From the NCBI GenBank assembly GCA_963824415.1, contig CAWGPM010000015.1:186001-250000 (forward strand): a DNA stretch of 64,000 nucleotides, in the 5' to 3' direction. The stretch's first letter is position 1. Every line of letters starts with the position of its first letter. The notes under the pieces are model-generated. The model saw nothing but the letters and a program-made list of their open reading frames with translations. It made no database searches and was not told where the DNA came from. This document shows, one piece after another, positions 37,152 through 45,513 of the stretch. The translations under genes were made by a program, and so were the position numbers. Source of the DNA: JABDQA01 sp963824415 (lineage in GTDB: Bacteria; Desulfobacterota; Desulfobulbia; Desulfobulbales; Desulfocapsaceae).

Positions 37152-37670
37152 ATGGTGGAAATGAAAAATCTGGTGCTGATCGGCATGCCGGGTTCAGGCA
37201 AAAGTACCGTCGGGGTGATTCTGGCCAAGGCCATGACCAGGCCCTATCTGGACAGCGACATCCTGATCCAGCTTAGCGAAAAACGATCGCTGCAGGACAT
37301 TGTCGATGCCGATGGTTACATGGTTCTGCGCATGATCGAAGAACAGATTCTGCTCGGCATCCGCTGCGAGAACCATGTGATTGCCACCGGCGGCAGTGCC
37401 GCGTACAGCGAGAAAGCGATGCATCACCTGAAGAAAAACGGTATCATAATTTTTCTCGATGCCAGCCTGGATACGCTCAGAGCGAGGATTCACAACTACG
37501 AGACCAGGGGGCTGGCCAAACGGCCCGAACAGAGTTTTGACGACCTGTTTCAAGAGCGCTTTGAACTCTACACCAGATATGCCGATATCATCATCGACAG
37601 CAATGAGCGTACCCAGGATCAGGTGTGCGACGACATTTACCTGGAACTGCAGCCTTTACTGAAGAGCTGA
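37152..37670 (+). CDS. Shikimate kinase-like P-loop kinase
   Basis: The 172-residue protein has the P-loop G-M-P-G-S-G-K-S-T near residue 11, the L-D-S-D motif near 34, A-T-G-G-S near 80, and a lid segment with R-G-L-A-K-R-P near 119, all as in shikimate kinase. The usual G-E-x-x-F-R substrate segment is changed to G-Y-M-V-L-R, where only the arginine is kept. It may still be AroK, or a kinase of a related small molecule. An internal ATG at 37161 has a better ribosome site (GGTGGAA). It is the first gene of a three-gene run. Confidence 0.78.
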   Translation: MVEMKNLVLIGMPGSGKSTVGVILAKAMTRPYLDSDILIQLSEKRSLQDIVDADGYMVLRMIEEQILLGIRCENHVIATGGSAAYSEKAMHHLKKNGIIIFLDASLDTLRARIHNYETRGLAKRPEQSFDDLFQERFELYTRYADIIIDSNERTQDQVCDDIYLELQPLLKS

Positions 37671-37680
37671 GTTATTCACC

Positions 37681-38100
37681 GTGGTGAAAGCCTCACAGAC
37701 ACCCGCAATGGGTACCAAAAAGCATTCTGAGTCCACGCCTCTGCATCCCCGCCTGCAGCGTGAACTCGAAACGGTCATTGCCATGATTGCCATCTTCTGC
37801 CGCGCTCATCATGGAAAAGGCCGGCAGCTTTGCCTGGCCTGCCGTGAGCTGAACGAGTATGCAGCCAAACGTCTGAGAAACTGCATTTTTCAGCAGGATA
37901 AGCCGACCTGCGGCACCTGCAGCATTCACTGCTACAAACCCTCGATGAAGAAACGGATTATCGAGGTTATGCGCTACAGCGGCCCGCGGATGATTTTCAC
38001 ACATCCCCTTCTGGCCTGCGCCCACCTTCTGGATGAAAGACGTGCCAAAAAGGCCAGCAAAAATCAGCATAAATCCATATACAGGGGTACCAAGCCATGA
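37681..38100 (+). CDS. Nitrous oxide-stimulated promoter family protein
   Basis: The protein of up to 139 residues (GTG 37681; ATG 37708 is possible) has seven cysteines in the pattern L-C-x-x-C, then K-P-T-C-x-x-C-x-x-H-C-Y-x-P, followed by V-M-R-Y-S-G-P-R-M. This matches the family named from a nitrous oxide-responsive promoter region. The cysteine clusters suggest a metal site. Function is not established for the family. The start lies 10 bp after the kinase stop and the end overlaps the next gene by 4 bp (ATGA), so this is one operon. Confidence 0.82.
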   Translation: MVKASQTPAMGTKKHSESTPLHPRLQRELETVIAMIAIFCRAHHGKGRQLCLACRELNEYAAKRLRNCIFQQDKPTCGTCSIHCYKPSMKKRIIEVMRYSGPRMIFTHPLLACAHLLDERRAKKASKNQHKSIYRGTKP

Positions 38101-38981
38101 ATATTTTGTTGACCGGAGCATCAGGGCTGATCGGCAGCAGCCTCGCCGAGCATCTGTCTGGCGAGGGCCACCAACTGTTCAATCTGCAGCGGGGCCAGGA
38201 TCCCAATCAGCGGTTCTGGGATTTCGACCGGCTGCCCGTCGGCTCAGCGGACAAACCTATCCATGCAGTGATCCATCTGGCCGGTGAAAATATCGCCTCC
38301 GGCCGCTGGACAGCCTCCAAGAAGAAAAAAATCATCGACAGCCGGGTGCAGGGAACCACACAGCTGGCCGGGTTCTGTGCCGGACTCGATCCGAAGCCCG
38401 AAGTCTTTATCTGCGCCTCGGCCATCGGCTATTACGGAAACAGCGGGGACAGGCTGGTGGACGAAACGAGTCCGGTCGGGTCCAACTTCGTCGCCGAGGT
38501 ATGCCAGGCCTGGGAACGGGCGGCCCAGCCGGCCGCAGACGCCGGTATCCGACTGGTCTGCGGACGCATCGGCATGGTGCTGAGCAGCAGGGGCGGTACG
38601 CTGTCCACCATGCTGCCTTCATTCAAACTGGGGATTGCGGGCGTGGTCGGTTCCGGCAATCAATATCTAAGCTGGGTACACATCGAAGATCTGAGCGCAA
38701 TGTTCGGTTTTCTGCTCACCCATCAATCAATCAGCGGGCCGGTCAACCTGGTCGCTCCCGCCCCGGTCACCAACCGAACCTTTACCAAGACGCTGGGCAA
38801 GGTGGTAAAACGTCCCACCGTGATGAATATGCCGGCCTTCGTGGCCAGAACCATCTTCGGTCAGATGGCCGATGAGTTGATCCTGTCCAGCACCGGTGTG
38901 ATTCCTGATGTACTTAAGAAAAACGGTTACCAATACCGCTACCCGAACCTTGAGGCGGCTCTGGCCGACTGTATCGGCTAA
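38097..38981 (+). CDS. TIGR01777-family SDR epimerase-like protein (YfcH type)
   Basis: The 294-residue extended SDR has the N-terminal L-L-T-G-A-S-G-L-I-G motif. It also has H-L-A-G-E-N-I near residue 60, the S-A-I-G-Y-Y-G segment with the active-site tyrosine near 110, and W-V-H-I-E-D near 195, which mark the YfcH/SDR39U1 family. Its substrate is unknown across the family. It is translationally coupled to the cysteine-rich protein gene upstream. About 100 bp of convergent spacer with the purC terminator follows. Confidence 0.9.
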   Translation: MNILLTGASGLIGSSLAEHLSGEGHQLFNLQRGQDPNQRFWDFDRLPVGSADKPIHAVIHLAGENIASGRWTASKKKKIIDSRVQGTTQLAGFCAGLDPKPEVFICASAIGYYGNSGDRLVDETSPVGSNFVAEVCQAWERAAQPAADAGIRLVCGRIGMVLSSRGGTLSTMLPSFKLGIAGVVGSGNQYLSWVHIEDLSAMFGFLLTHQSISGPVNLVAPAPVTNRTFTKTLGKVVKRPTVMNMPAFVARTIFGQMADELILSSTGVIPDVLKKNGYQYRYPNLEAALADCIG

Positions 38982-39001
38982 TTTCCCCTGGTTAAGCTTC
39001 T

Positions 39002-39055
39002 AAAAAAAAGGCGGCCGACGCACTACAGAAGTGGTCATCTGCTGCATCAGCCGCC
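39002..39055 (-). terminator. Intrinsic terminator of the purC transcript
   Basis: On the minus strand a 12-bp stem (39044-39055 with 39010-39021, including two G-U pairs, core GGCGGC/GCCGCC) is followed directly by eight T residues (39002-39009). It ends the long minus-strand menaquinone-purC transcription unit. Confidence 0.88.
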
Positions 39056-39084
39056 TCTCTCTTGAATCAGATCAGCGTCTTCAA

Positions 39085-39978
39085 TCAAGTGCTGGTAATT
39101 CTGGCAAGCGCCTCTTCGTAGCGTGATCTGGTTCGATCGATAATCTCCTGGGGCAGTTCCGGCGGAGGCGGCGTCTTGTCCCAGTCCAGCGTGGAGAGAT
39201 AGTCGCGCAGGAACTGCTTGTCGAAACTCGGCTGTCCCCTGCCGGGGGCATACTCATCAAGCGGCCAGAACCTGGATGAGTCAGGAGTAAGCACCTCGTC
39301 GATTAGAATCAGCGCGCCGTCTTTTTCGCCGAGCTCGAATTTGGTATCTGCAATAATAATTCCTTTAGTCCGGGCATAATCAGCAGCCTTTTCATACAGC
39401 TCGGCGCTGACCCTGGAAATTTCATCGGCCCGCGCAGCCCCAACGATCTTTTTGAGCCGATCGATAGAAATATTTTCGTCGTGGTCACCGATTTCAGCTT
39501 TTGTTGAAGGGGTGAACAGCGTCTTGGGAAATCGATCTGATTCCTGCATCCCTTCCGGCAGCTTGAACCCGCAGACCTCTGTACTCTTTTTATAGGCGCT
39601 CCAGAATGAGCCGGAAATATAGCCCCGGACGATGCACTCCACCGGCAGCGGTTTCGTCTTGTGCACCAGCATCGAACGTCCTTTAAGCACATCGCGGTGG
39701 GGAGCGCAGAGCTCAGGGAACTGATCCACATCGGCAGTGATCAGGTGATTTTGGACGATATCGCCGAGCAGATCGAACCAGAACAGCGACAGGCTGGTCA
39801 GCACCTTGCCCTTACCGGGAATGGCGCTGCTCATCACCACGTCATAAGCTGAGATCCGGTCGCTGGCCACCATCAGCAACTTGTCGTCGTGTCCTGGAAT
39901 TTCATACATATCGCGCACCTTTCCTCGGTGGACCAGATTCAACCCGGAAAAATTCGTTTCAATTACCGCATCACTCAT
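39085..39978 (-). CDS. purC: Phosphoribosylaminoimidazole-succinocarboxamide synthase
   Basis: This purine-pathway enzyme joins CAIR and aspartate using ATP. The 297-residue product has the family signatures G-K-V-R-D near residue 22, S-D-R-I-S-A-Y-D near 40, P-x-E-C-I-V-R-G near 90 and the I-L-I-D-E-V-L-T-P-D-S-S-R segment near 200. ATG 39978 is chosen for its GGAGGAGAG ribosome site; the frame to 40011 has none. The length matches the roughly 300-residue type. It is the last gene of the menaquinone cluster, 32 bp after the DUF3108 gene; inosine and adenosine nucleotides also feed the futalosine route, which may explain the grouping, but this is inference. Confidence 0.96.
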   Translation of the reverse strand: MSDAVIETNFSGLNLVHRGKVRDMYEIPGHDDKLLMVASDRISAYDVVMSSAIPGKGKVLTSLSLFWFDLLGDIVQNHLITADVDQFPELCAPHRDVLKGRSMLVHKTKPLPVECIVRGYISGSFWSAYKKSTEVCGFKLPEGMQESDRFPKTLFTPSTKAEIGDHDENISIDRLKKIVGAARADEISRVSAELYEKAADYARTKGIIIADTKFELGEKDGALILIDEVLTPDSSRFWPLDEYAPGRGQPSFDKQFLRDYLSTLDWDKTPPPPELPQEIIDRTRSRYEEALARITST

Positions 39979-40010
39979 GGCTCTCCTCCATTTTACTCTT
40001 GAACCCATCA

Positions 40011-40910
40011 TTAATTTTTCGACACACTTTCAACCGGTTTGACCTTATCTCGATATTTTTTATGCACTGCCCCGTCATAGGCCGGACAGGCGGGGTTTAT
40101 ATAGCTGACCAGTTTTGCCGTGAGCGAACCGAGCATCAGCTTCGAGTTGACCCGCACCGGCACCCTGCATTCATCGTCACTGTACCAGATCACCGTATCA
40201 CCGCGTTTGTCATAGAGCCCGCTGAATTTCATGATAGGTTCGACCACCAGCGTATCCACATCGCCAAAGATCGTCTTCTTGACCCGTTCACGGCCCCGCA
40301 CCATCACCACCACCTCATTGCGCTTCTCATCGGCAAAGGTCGGCACCAGAAACGGTTCGCCAGGCACAAGCCCCATGATGCGGCTGGCAAAAAAGGAGGA
40401 AAACTCATTTTGTATCGGTGTTTTGACCTCGAAGACCTCGACCGGTTTGTCGTTGTGCTGATAGAAAATTTTCCCTTTCTGCTGCTCGTAACGGGTCACC
40501 CGGTGTGCTTCGTAGCTGTAGCCTTCCTTCTGCCAAACCTCGTAGTGAAACGGCAGCCTCTCCGGGCCGCGCACCTGGGTGACGTGTACATCTTCAATAG
40601 GATAAGCCTTTGAGAAAAAGCCGTTTTCAGTCGTCACCCGGGCATGGATCGTAAATTCGTCTTCGGTTTTATCAGACCGCTTAAGCTCCAGGTGCAGCTC
40701 ACCCAGCTTGAGCCCGCCGGTATAGGAGACATCATAGCGAAACCTTTCACCGCCGCTGTAGGCGGTGGGGACCAAATCCTGATCGATGACTCCGTATTCA
40801 AAGTCTGCGGCCACCTTTGCAGTCTGTGGCTCGTCTGAGCCGAAAACCGATGGCGCATTCAGAATAAACATCAGTAGAAACGCCGTGCTAACAGCTCCTG
40901 AATATTTCAT
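40011..40910 (-). CDS. Exported DUF3108-family protein
   Basis: The 299-residue protein has an N-terminal signal peptide (about residues 1-24, ending S-V-F-G-S). Its beta-rich body has the G-E-x-F-R-Y-D-V-S-Y segment near residue 55 and a W-Y-S-D-D-E-x-R-V-P-V motif near 245, which define DUF3108. The family is periplasmic or outer-membrane-associated with no proven function. It starts 5 bp after the prenyltransferase stop, so it is certainly cotranscribed with the menaquinone genes. Confidence 0.88.
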   Translation of the reverse strand: MKYSGAVSTAFLLMFILNAPSVFGSDEPQTAKVAADFEYGVIDQDLVPTAYSGGERFRYDVSYTGGLKLGELHLELKRSDKTEDEFTIHARVTTENGFFSKAYPIEDVHVTQVRGPERLPFHYEVWQKEGYSYEAHRVTRYEQQKGKIFYQHNDKPVEVFEVKTPIQNEFSSFFASRIMGLVPGEPFLVPTFADEKRNEVVVMVRGRERVKKTIFGDVDTLVVEPIMKFSGLYDKRGDTVIWYSDDECRVPVRVNSKLMLGSLTAKLVSYINPACPAYDGAVHKKYRDKVKPVESVSKN

Positions 40911-40915
40911 TAATT

Positions 40916-41779
40916 TCAGCTCCCTGTGGCCAGTGACAGCCAGGTAGCACAGAAAATGGTGAGGCTGATCAGTCCGTTCATTGAAAAAAACGACGCGTGG
41001 ATCCGCGACAGATCGGTGGGGCTGACGATCATATGCTGGTAGAAAAGCGCTGCTGCGGTTACGGCCAGGCCGATAAAGTAAAAGTGGTTGAGCTGCATGG
41101 CAAAACCGGTGACAGTAAAGAGCCCGAAGGCGAGTACATGGAACAATCCCGCCAGCCTGAAGGCGTTTCTTCTACCCAGGCGCGAGGGCAGCGAATACAG
41201 ACCGGCTCTGCGGTCGTAATCCACGTCGAGACAGCCGTAAATCGTGTCGAAACCGGCCACCCAGAATAAAACACCCAGCGACAAGGCAAACGGATACTCA
41301 GTCAGACTGCCGCTGACTGCCACCCAGCCGCCCAGCGGGGCAAAGGCCAGTGCCACGCCAAGCACCAGATGACAAAGTGAGGTGAAGCGCTTGGTAAGTG
41401 AATAAAAAAAGCTGAGCCCGAGAGCAAACGGGGCAAGCAGCAGGGTCAGTTCGTTGAGCTGGTAACAGCTGAAGAAAAACAGCGCTGCGGCAACAATCAC
41501 CATGGCCCAGGCCTCGCCCATCCGGACCTCGCCGCTCGGAATCGCGCGTTTTTCGGTGCGGGGGTTGGCCGCATCGAATTTCCAGTCGATAATACGATTA
41601 AAGCCCATCGCGCTCGTCCGGGCACCGATCATGGCCAGTACAATCCAGGCGAAGACACGCAGTTCAGGAATTCCCCGGGCTGCCAGAAAGGCGCCGGTAA
41701 AGGCAAACGGCATCGCAAAAATGGTGAGCTTGAACTTGATCATCTCAAGCAGCACCGGGATTTTTGCAAGCATTCCCAT
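40916..41779 (-). CDS. mqnP: UbiA-family prenyltransferase of menaquinone synthesis
   Basis: This 287-residue integral membrane enzyme attaches the polyprenyl chain to the naphthoate precursor. The aspartate-rich motifs are N-R-I-I-D-W-K-F-D near residue 64 and D-V-D-Y-D-R-R-A-G near 186, which bind the prenyl diphosphate through magnesium. There are about eight membrane segments. ATG 41779 overlaps the UbiX-like stop (TGATG); a GTG at 41791 is less likely. Its place directly after mqnA and the UbiX-like gene supports the futalosine-pathway prenyltransferase MqnP over ubiquinone UbiA. Confidence 0.9.
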   Translation of the reverse strand: MGMLAKIPVLLEMIKFKLTIFAMPFAFTGAFLAARGIPELRVFAWIVLAMIGARTSAMGFNRIIDWKFDAANPRTEKRAIPSGEVRMGEAWAMVIVAAALFFFSCYQLNELTLLLAPFALGLSFFYSLTKRFTSLCHLVLGVALAFAPLGGWVAVSGSLTEYPFALSLGVLFWVAGFDTIYGCLDVDYDRRAGLYSLPSRLGRRNAFRLAGLFHVLAFGLFTVTGFAMQLNHFYFIGLAVTAAALFYQHMIVSPTDLSRIHASFFSMNGLISLTIFCATWLSLATGS

Positions 41780-42345
41780 CAGTCGCCCCACCGTCTGCGC
41801 TCTTCAACCTCGATGCCAAGCTGGTCCATGACCCGCCAGCCAAAAGACAGAGCGGCTTCATCGAGGTCGGCCGGTTTGAAATAAAAACTGGGCATCGGCG
41901 GACAGATCACCGCCCCCGCATCGTGGGCTTTGAGCATATTCTGCAGGTGCGTCCGGTTAAGCGGTGTCTCCCGCACCCCGAGAATCAGCTTTCTACGTTC
42001 CTTGAGCGTCACATCAGCACTGCGGTGGATCAGGTTTATCGAAAGCCCGCCGGCAATGGCCGCCAGGGTGCCCATCGAACAGGGCAGAATGACCATGGCT
42101 TGGTAATCGCTGGAACCCGAGGCCGGCGGGGCCGAGAAATCATCAATCCCGAACCAGCGCTGAACCCCGCTCAGATCTTCGGGCGCCAGGCCCAACTCCA
42201 TCTTCAGAACGTCCCTGCCCGCCTCGGAACAGATGCCATGCACCACCAGATTGTCAACTTTTCCGGCCAGTTTCAGGAATGCACGCCCATAAAGCATGCC
42301 GGTTGCACCGGTCAGTGCAACGAGGATTTTTTGTTTATTTTTCAT
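41779..42345 (-). CDS. mqnQ: UbiX-like flavin prenyltransferase (menaquinone pathway)
   Basis: The 188-residue protein has the flavoprotein start V-A-L-T-G-A-T-G near residue 9, the I-L-P-C-S-M-G-T-L-A-A-I-A-G-G segment near 86, and R-E-T-P-L-N near 125, as in UbiX. It makes prenylated FMN for a UbiD-type decarboxylase; in the futalosine pathway this supports decarboxylation of 1,4-dihydroxy-6-naphthoate intermediates. The decarboxylase itself is not in this window. It lies 29 bp after mqnA and overlaps mqnP by one base. Confidence 0.9.
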   Translation of the reverse strand: MKNKQKILVALTGATGMLYGRAFLKLAGKVDNLVVHGICSEAGRDVLKMELGLAPEDLSGVQRWFGIDDFSAPPASGSSDYQAMVILPCSMGTLAAIAGGLSINLIHRSADVTLKERRKLILGVRETPLNRTHLQNMLKAHDAGAVICPPMPSFYFKPADLDEAALSFGWRVMDQLGIEVEERRRWGD

Positions 42346-42374
42346 AGGCTTTAACCGTCAGTTTCTGCAAACCA

Positions 42375-43253
42375 CTATTCGTCGATTTTTCTGATTTTCA
42401 AGGGCAGGGCCTCTTTTCTCGCCTCATTGAAATCGAGCAGGTAACCAAAAAAGCGTTCCAGTGCCTCCTGCTTAGCCGGATCCAGATTGTATTCGATGCC
42501 GCTGAGGTAGGTGAAACAGGTATCTTCCGCCATCGGTATTTTCGGTGCGGCCAGGCTGCATATTTCTCTGAGCCTTTTGATCCCTTCATCGCGGCAGTGG
42601 ATCAGCTCCTGGTGAATGGCACGCACCAGTTTAGGGTGCTCGTCGCAGAATTGCCTGCGTACCGCGCAGACCGCAAAGACAAAGGGAAGATTAGTGTGAA
42701 TGCGCCACACTTCTCCAAGGTCGAGGCGATACTGATAGCTGCCTTCAAGATCAAGGCGCAAGGCATCATCACCGATTGCCAGGACCGCATCGACATCTTT
42801 TTTTCTTGCCTCGCGCACCTCCGCCACCAGATAATCGGGGGCAACCTTGAAAAACCTCTCTAAAATGATCTTCACCAGACAAATAGATGTCTTGGACTGG
42901 GCACTGAGCAGCACCCTCAGCCCGGATAGCATTTCCGGCTTGACCCTGGAGAACAGAAATACCGACCCCACCGAACCCTGGGCACTGATGGAGAGATCTT
43001 CGAGAATCTCATAGCGCTCGGGTCGCATGCCGTATTCATGCGAGGAAACGAAACCAAGATCGATGTCGCCCCGGGCCAGCATTTCATTGAGCATGGCCGG
43101 ATGCTCCTCAACCATCAGCCAGGATGGGTCATGCTGCCGTTCCTTCCATATTTCGTGAATCGGCGCGGTGTTGATAAAATTCACCATGCCAATTCTGGCC
43201 CTGACGCTGCTGCCGCTGCCTTGTCCCATAACCAGACCCTGGGTATTGCTCAA
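42375..43253 (-). CDS. mqnA: Chorismate dehydratase
   Basis: This is the first step of the futalosine pathway, turning chorismate into 3-[(1-carboxyvinyl)oxy]benzoate. The 292-residue protein has a periplasmic-binding-protein-like fold without a signal peptide. It shows G-M-V-N-F-I-N-T-A-P near residue 22, D-L-G-F-V-S-S near 65, and a tail L-S-G-I-E-Y-N-L near 255, all typical of MqnA. MqnD is related in fold, but the S-S-x-E-Y-x-x-x-P-E-x-Y segment favours MqnA. The start overlaps mqnC by 4 bp. Confidence 0.92.
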   Translation of the reverse strand: MSNTQGLVMGQGSGSSVRARIGMVNFINTAPIHEIWKERQHDPSWLMVEEHPAMLNEMLARGDIDLGFVSSHEYGMRPERYEILEDLSISAQGSVGSVFLFSRVKPEMLSGLRVLLSAQSKTSICLVKIILERFFKVAPDYLVAEVREARKKDVDAVLAIGDDALRLDLEGSYQYRLDLGEVWRIHTNLPFVFAVCAVRRQFCDEHPKLVRAIHQELIHCRDEGIKRLREICSLAAPKIPMAEDTCFTYLSGIEYNLDPAKQEALERFFGYLLDFNEARKEALPLKIRKIDE

Positions 43254-44332
43254 CCGCTGTTTTCGGCTGGGTGGGCCGGCCGGTAATCCATCAGGCGCTG
43301 GCGCGGGGTGAAACCACCCTCTGCCAACAACCTCCGGATCTCCTGCTCGGGCAGCCTGAAACTGACGCCGGCTGCAGCCACGACATTTTCCTCGATCATC
43401 GTAGAGCCGAAATCGTTGGCCCCGAAAAAGAGTGAGAGCTGGGCAATTTTAGGCCCCTGGGTAACCCAGGAAGCCTGAATATTGTCGAAATTATCCAGAT
43501 AAATACGCGACAGCGCGAGCATCCTCAAATATTGCCAGCCACTGGTCCTCATGTTCGTGCGATGATCGTGCAGTACCGTATTGTCGGGTTGAAAGGGCCA
43601 GGGAATAAAGGCGGTGAATCCCCCCGTCCGGTCCTGCAGCTCCCGCAGGCGGCGCAGATGCTCGAGTCGTTCCGGTGTCGTCTCGACATGGCCGAACATC
43701 ATCGTGGCGGTGGTCCGCAGCCCCTGGCCATGGGCTTCTTCCATGATTGCAAGCCACTGGTCGGCCGAACATTTCCTGGGCGCCACCAGGTTCCGGACGC
43801 GATCGGTCAGGATCTCGGCTCCACCGCCCGGAATCGAATCCAGGCCGGCCTCGATCAACCGGCTGATAACCGTGCCGATACTCAAACCCGAAATCTGGCT
43901 GAAATGAAAAATCTCCGGAGGGGAAAAACCGTGTACGTTAATGCCGCACGATTTTATAAAAGCTACCAGGTCTTCGTAATACTCCAGCTGCAGATCAGGA
44001 TGAAGTCCACCCTGCAGCAGGATCTGGGTTCCACCGAGGGCAAGTGTTGCATCGATTTTCTGCTTCAGCTCCGCTTTGGAGATCAGGTACCCGTCAGAAG
44101 ATTCCGGGGTCTTGAAGAACGCACAGAATTTGCATGCCGAAATACAGATATCGGTATAGTTGATATTGCGATCGATCACATAGGTGACCACCCGCTCCGG
44201 GTGTTTCTTTCTTCTGATACTGTCTGCCAGAAAGCCAAGCTGATGCAGATCTGCGCCCGCTTCCAGGGCCAGAAAATCTTTATCGTCCAGCCGTTCGCCG
44301 GCCAGCACTCTGCTGCTGATCTCCTCGATCAT
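43250..44332 (-). CDS. mqnC: Cyclic dehypoxanthinyl futalosine synthase (radical SAM)
   Basis: The 360-residue radical-SAM enzyme has the cluster motif C-I-S-A-C-K-F-C near residue 65, inside R-N-I-N-Y-T-D-I. It has G-G-L-H-P-D near 107 and S-I-P-G-G-G-A-E near 165 and ends with the typical R-Q-R-x-x-x-Y. It forms the cyclic intermediate of menaquinone synthesis after loss of hypoxanthine. The gene lies between mqnE (19 bp) and mqnA (4-bp overlap). The two radical-SAM neighbours share an overall pattern but differ in the residues around the motif, which separates MqnC from MqnE. Confidence 0.94.
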   Translation of the reverse strand: MIEEISSRVLAGERLDDKDFLALEAGADLHQLGFLADSIRRKKHPERVVTYVIDRNINYTDICISACKFCAFFKTPESSDGYLISKAELKQKIDATLALGGTQILLQGGLHPDLQLEYYEDLVAFIKSCGINVHGFSPPEIFHFSQISGLSIGTVISRLIEAGLDSIPGGGAEILTDRVRNLVAPRKCSADQWLAIMEEAHGQGLRTTATMMFGHVETTPERLEHLRRLRELQDRTGGFTAFIPWPFQPDNTVLHDHRTNMRTSGWQYLRMLALSRIYLDNFDNIQASWVTQGPKIAQLSLFFGANDFGSTMIEENVVAAAGVSFRLPEQEIRRLLAEGGFTPRQRLMDYRPAHPAENSG

Positions 44333-44351
44333 CTCTGCCCCGGTTCGCTAA

Positions 44352-45452
44352 TCAATTTGTATGCACCGCAATGACATCATAAAGCGTGGAGCGCTCGACC
44401 GGAACGCGCCCGGCCTCGGTAATCAGCCGGATCAGCGTATCGGAACCGATGGCCTGCTCGGTCTCCGCGCCGGCCATGTGGGTAATCACCTCTTCCTTGA
44501 CCGTACCGTCCAGGTCGTCTGCCCCGAATGACAGCGCAATCTGGGCCATTTTGGGGCCGATCATCACCCAATAGGCCTTGATATGGGGGAAGTTGTCCAG
44601 ATAAAGCCTGGCGACTGCGATGTTGCGCAGATCATCGATGCCCGAGGTGGATGAGATCGAGGCCATCTCGGTATTCTTCGGATGAAAGGCCAGCGGAATA
44701 AAGGCCAGAAACCCGCCCGTCTCATCCTGGGCCGCTCGCAGCGCCTCAAGGTGTTCGAGCCGCTCCTCGATGGTTTCGATATGGCCATAGAGCATGGTTG
44801 CATTGGTGTTGAACCCGCTACGATGCGCCGCTTTGGAGACCTTTAGCCAGTCTGCACCGGAAAGTTTTTCGGCGCAGGTACGCTCGCGTATCCGGCTGGA
44901 AAACACCTCGGCTCCACCACCTGGCAGCGATCCAAGCCCAGCTTCACGCAGCTCCTCCAGCGTTTCTTCGATGCTTTTCCCGCGCAAGCCAGCCAGGTGT
45001 GCTATCTCCACACAGGTAAAGGCCTGGATATGGACTTCGGGGCGCACCTCTTTGATCCCCTCGAGCAGCTCAATATAGTAGGAAAACGGCAGGTCAGGAT
45101 GAATTCCGCCGACCATGTGAATCTCGACGATGGGCTCATCGAGCCGCTGACGCACCTTGTCCTTGACTTCCTCGACGCTCATCTCGTAGGCAAGCTCGTC
45201 TTCCTTCTTCCGGCCGAAGGCGCAGAACTTACAGAGGTTGGTGCAGATATTGGAATAGTTGATGTGCTGGTTGTAAATGAAATAGGCGTTGTGGCCGTTG
45301 ATCCGTTCCCTTACCATATTGGCCAGATAGCCGACGGCCAGAATGTCCGGGCAGCGGTAGAGGTTCAGCCCGTCTTTGAATGAAAGCCGCTGAGCTGCTG
45401 CCACCTTGTCGTAAATCTCGCCGAGACCGGCGTCTTGAATGTATTTTTTCAC
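44352..45452 (-). CDS. mqnE: Aminodeoxyfutalosine synthase (radical SAM)
   Basis: The 366-residue enzyme joins 3-[(1-carboxyvinyl)oxy]benzoate and SAM to make aminodeoxyfutalosine. The radical-SAM motif is C-T-N-L-C-K-F-C near residue 72, preceded by F-I-Y-N-Q-H-I-N-Y-S-N-I, a hallmark of MqnE. G-G-I-H-P-D and S-L-P-G-G-G-A-E follow. The start is GTG 45452, supported by the conserved N-terminal D-A-G-L-G-E-I-Y. No ribosome site is visible, because the T-run of the rpoD terminator ends 5 bp before the GTG. MqnB and MqnD are not in this window. Confidence 0.94.
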   Translation of the reverse strand: MKKYIQDAGLGEIYDKVAAAQRLSFKDGLNLYRCPDILAVGYLANMVRERINGHNAYFIYNQHINYSNICTNLCKFCAFGRKKEDELAYEMSVEEVKDKVRQRLDEPIVEIHMVGGIHPDLPFSYYIELLEGIKEVRPEVHIQAFTCVEIAHLAGLRGKSIEETLEELREAGLGSLPGGGAEVFSSRIRERTCAEKLSGADWLKVSKAAHRSGFNTNATMLYGHIETIEERLEHLEALRAAQDETGGFLAFIPLAFHPKNTEMASISSTSGIDDLRNIAVARLYLDNFPHIKAYWVMIGPKMAQIALSFGADDLDGTVKEEVITHMAGAETEQAIGSDTLIRLITEAGRVPVERSTLYDVIAVHTN

Positions 45453-45457
45453 GGCAT

Positions 45458-45487
45458 AAAAAAAACCGGCCAGACAGCACCGGTTTT
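45458..45487 (-). terminator. Intrinsic terminator between rpoD and mqnE
   Basis: On the minus strand AAAACCGG (45480-45487) pairs with CCGGTTTT (45462-45469) around a 10-base loop, followed by four more T residues to 45458. It should end most rpoD transcripts just before mqnE; read-through or a start within it is needed for mqnE expression. Confidence 0.85.
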
Positions 45488-45513
45488 ATCTCTGTGGGTT
45501 GAAGGGTTGGTGA

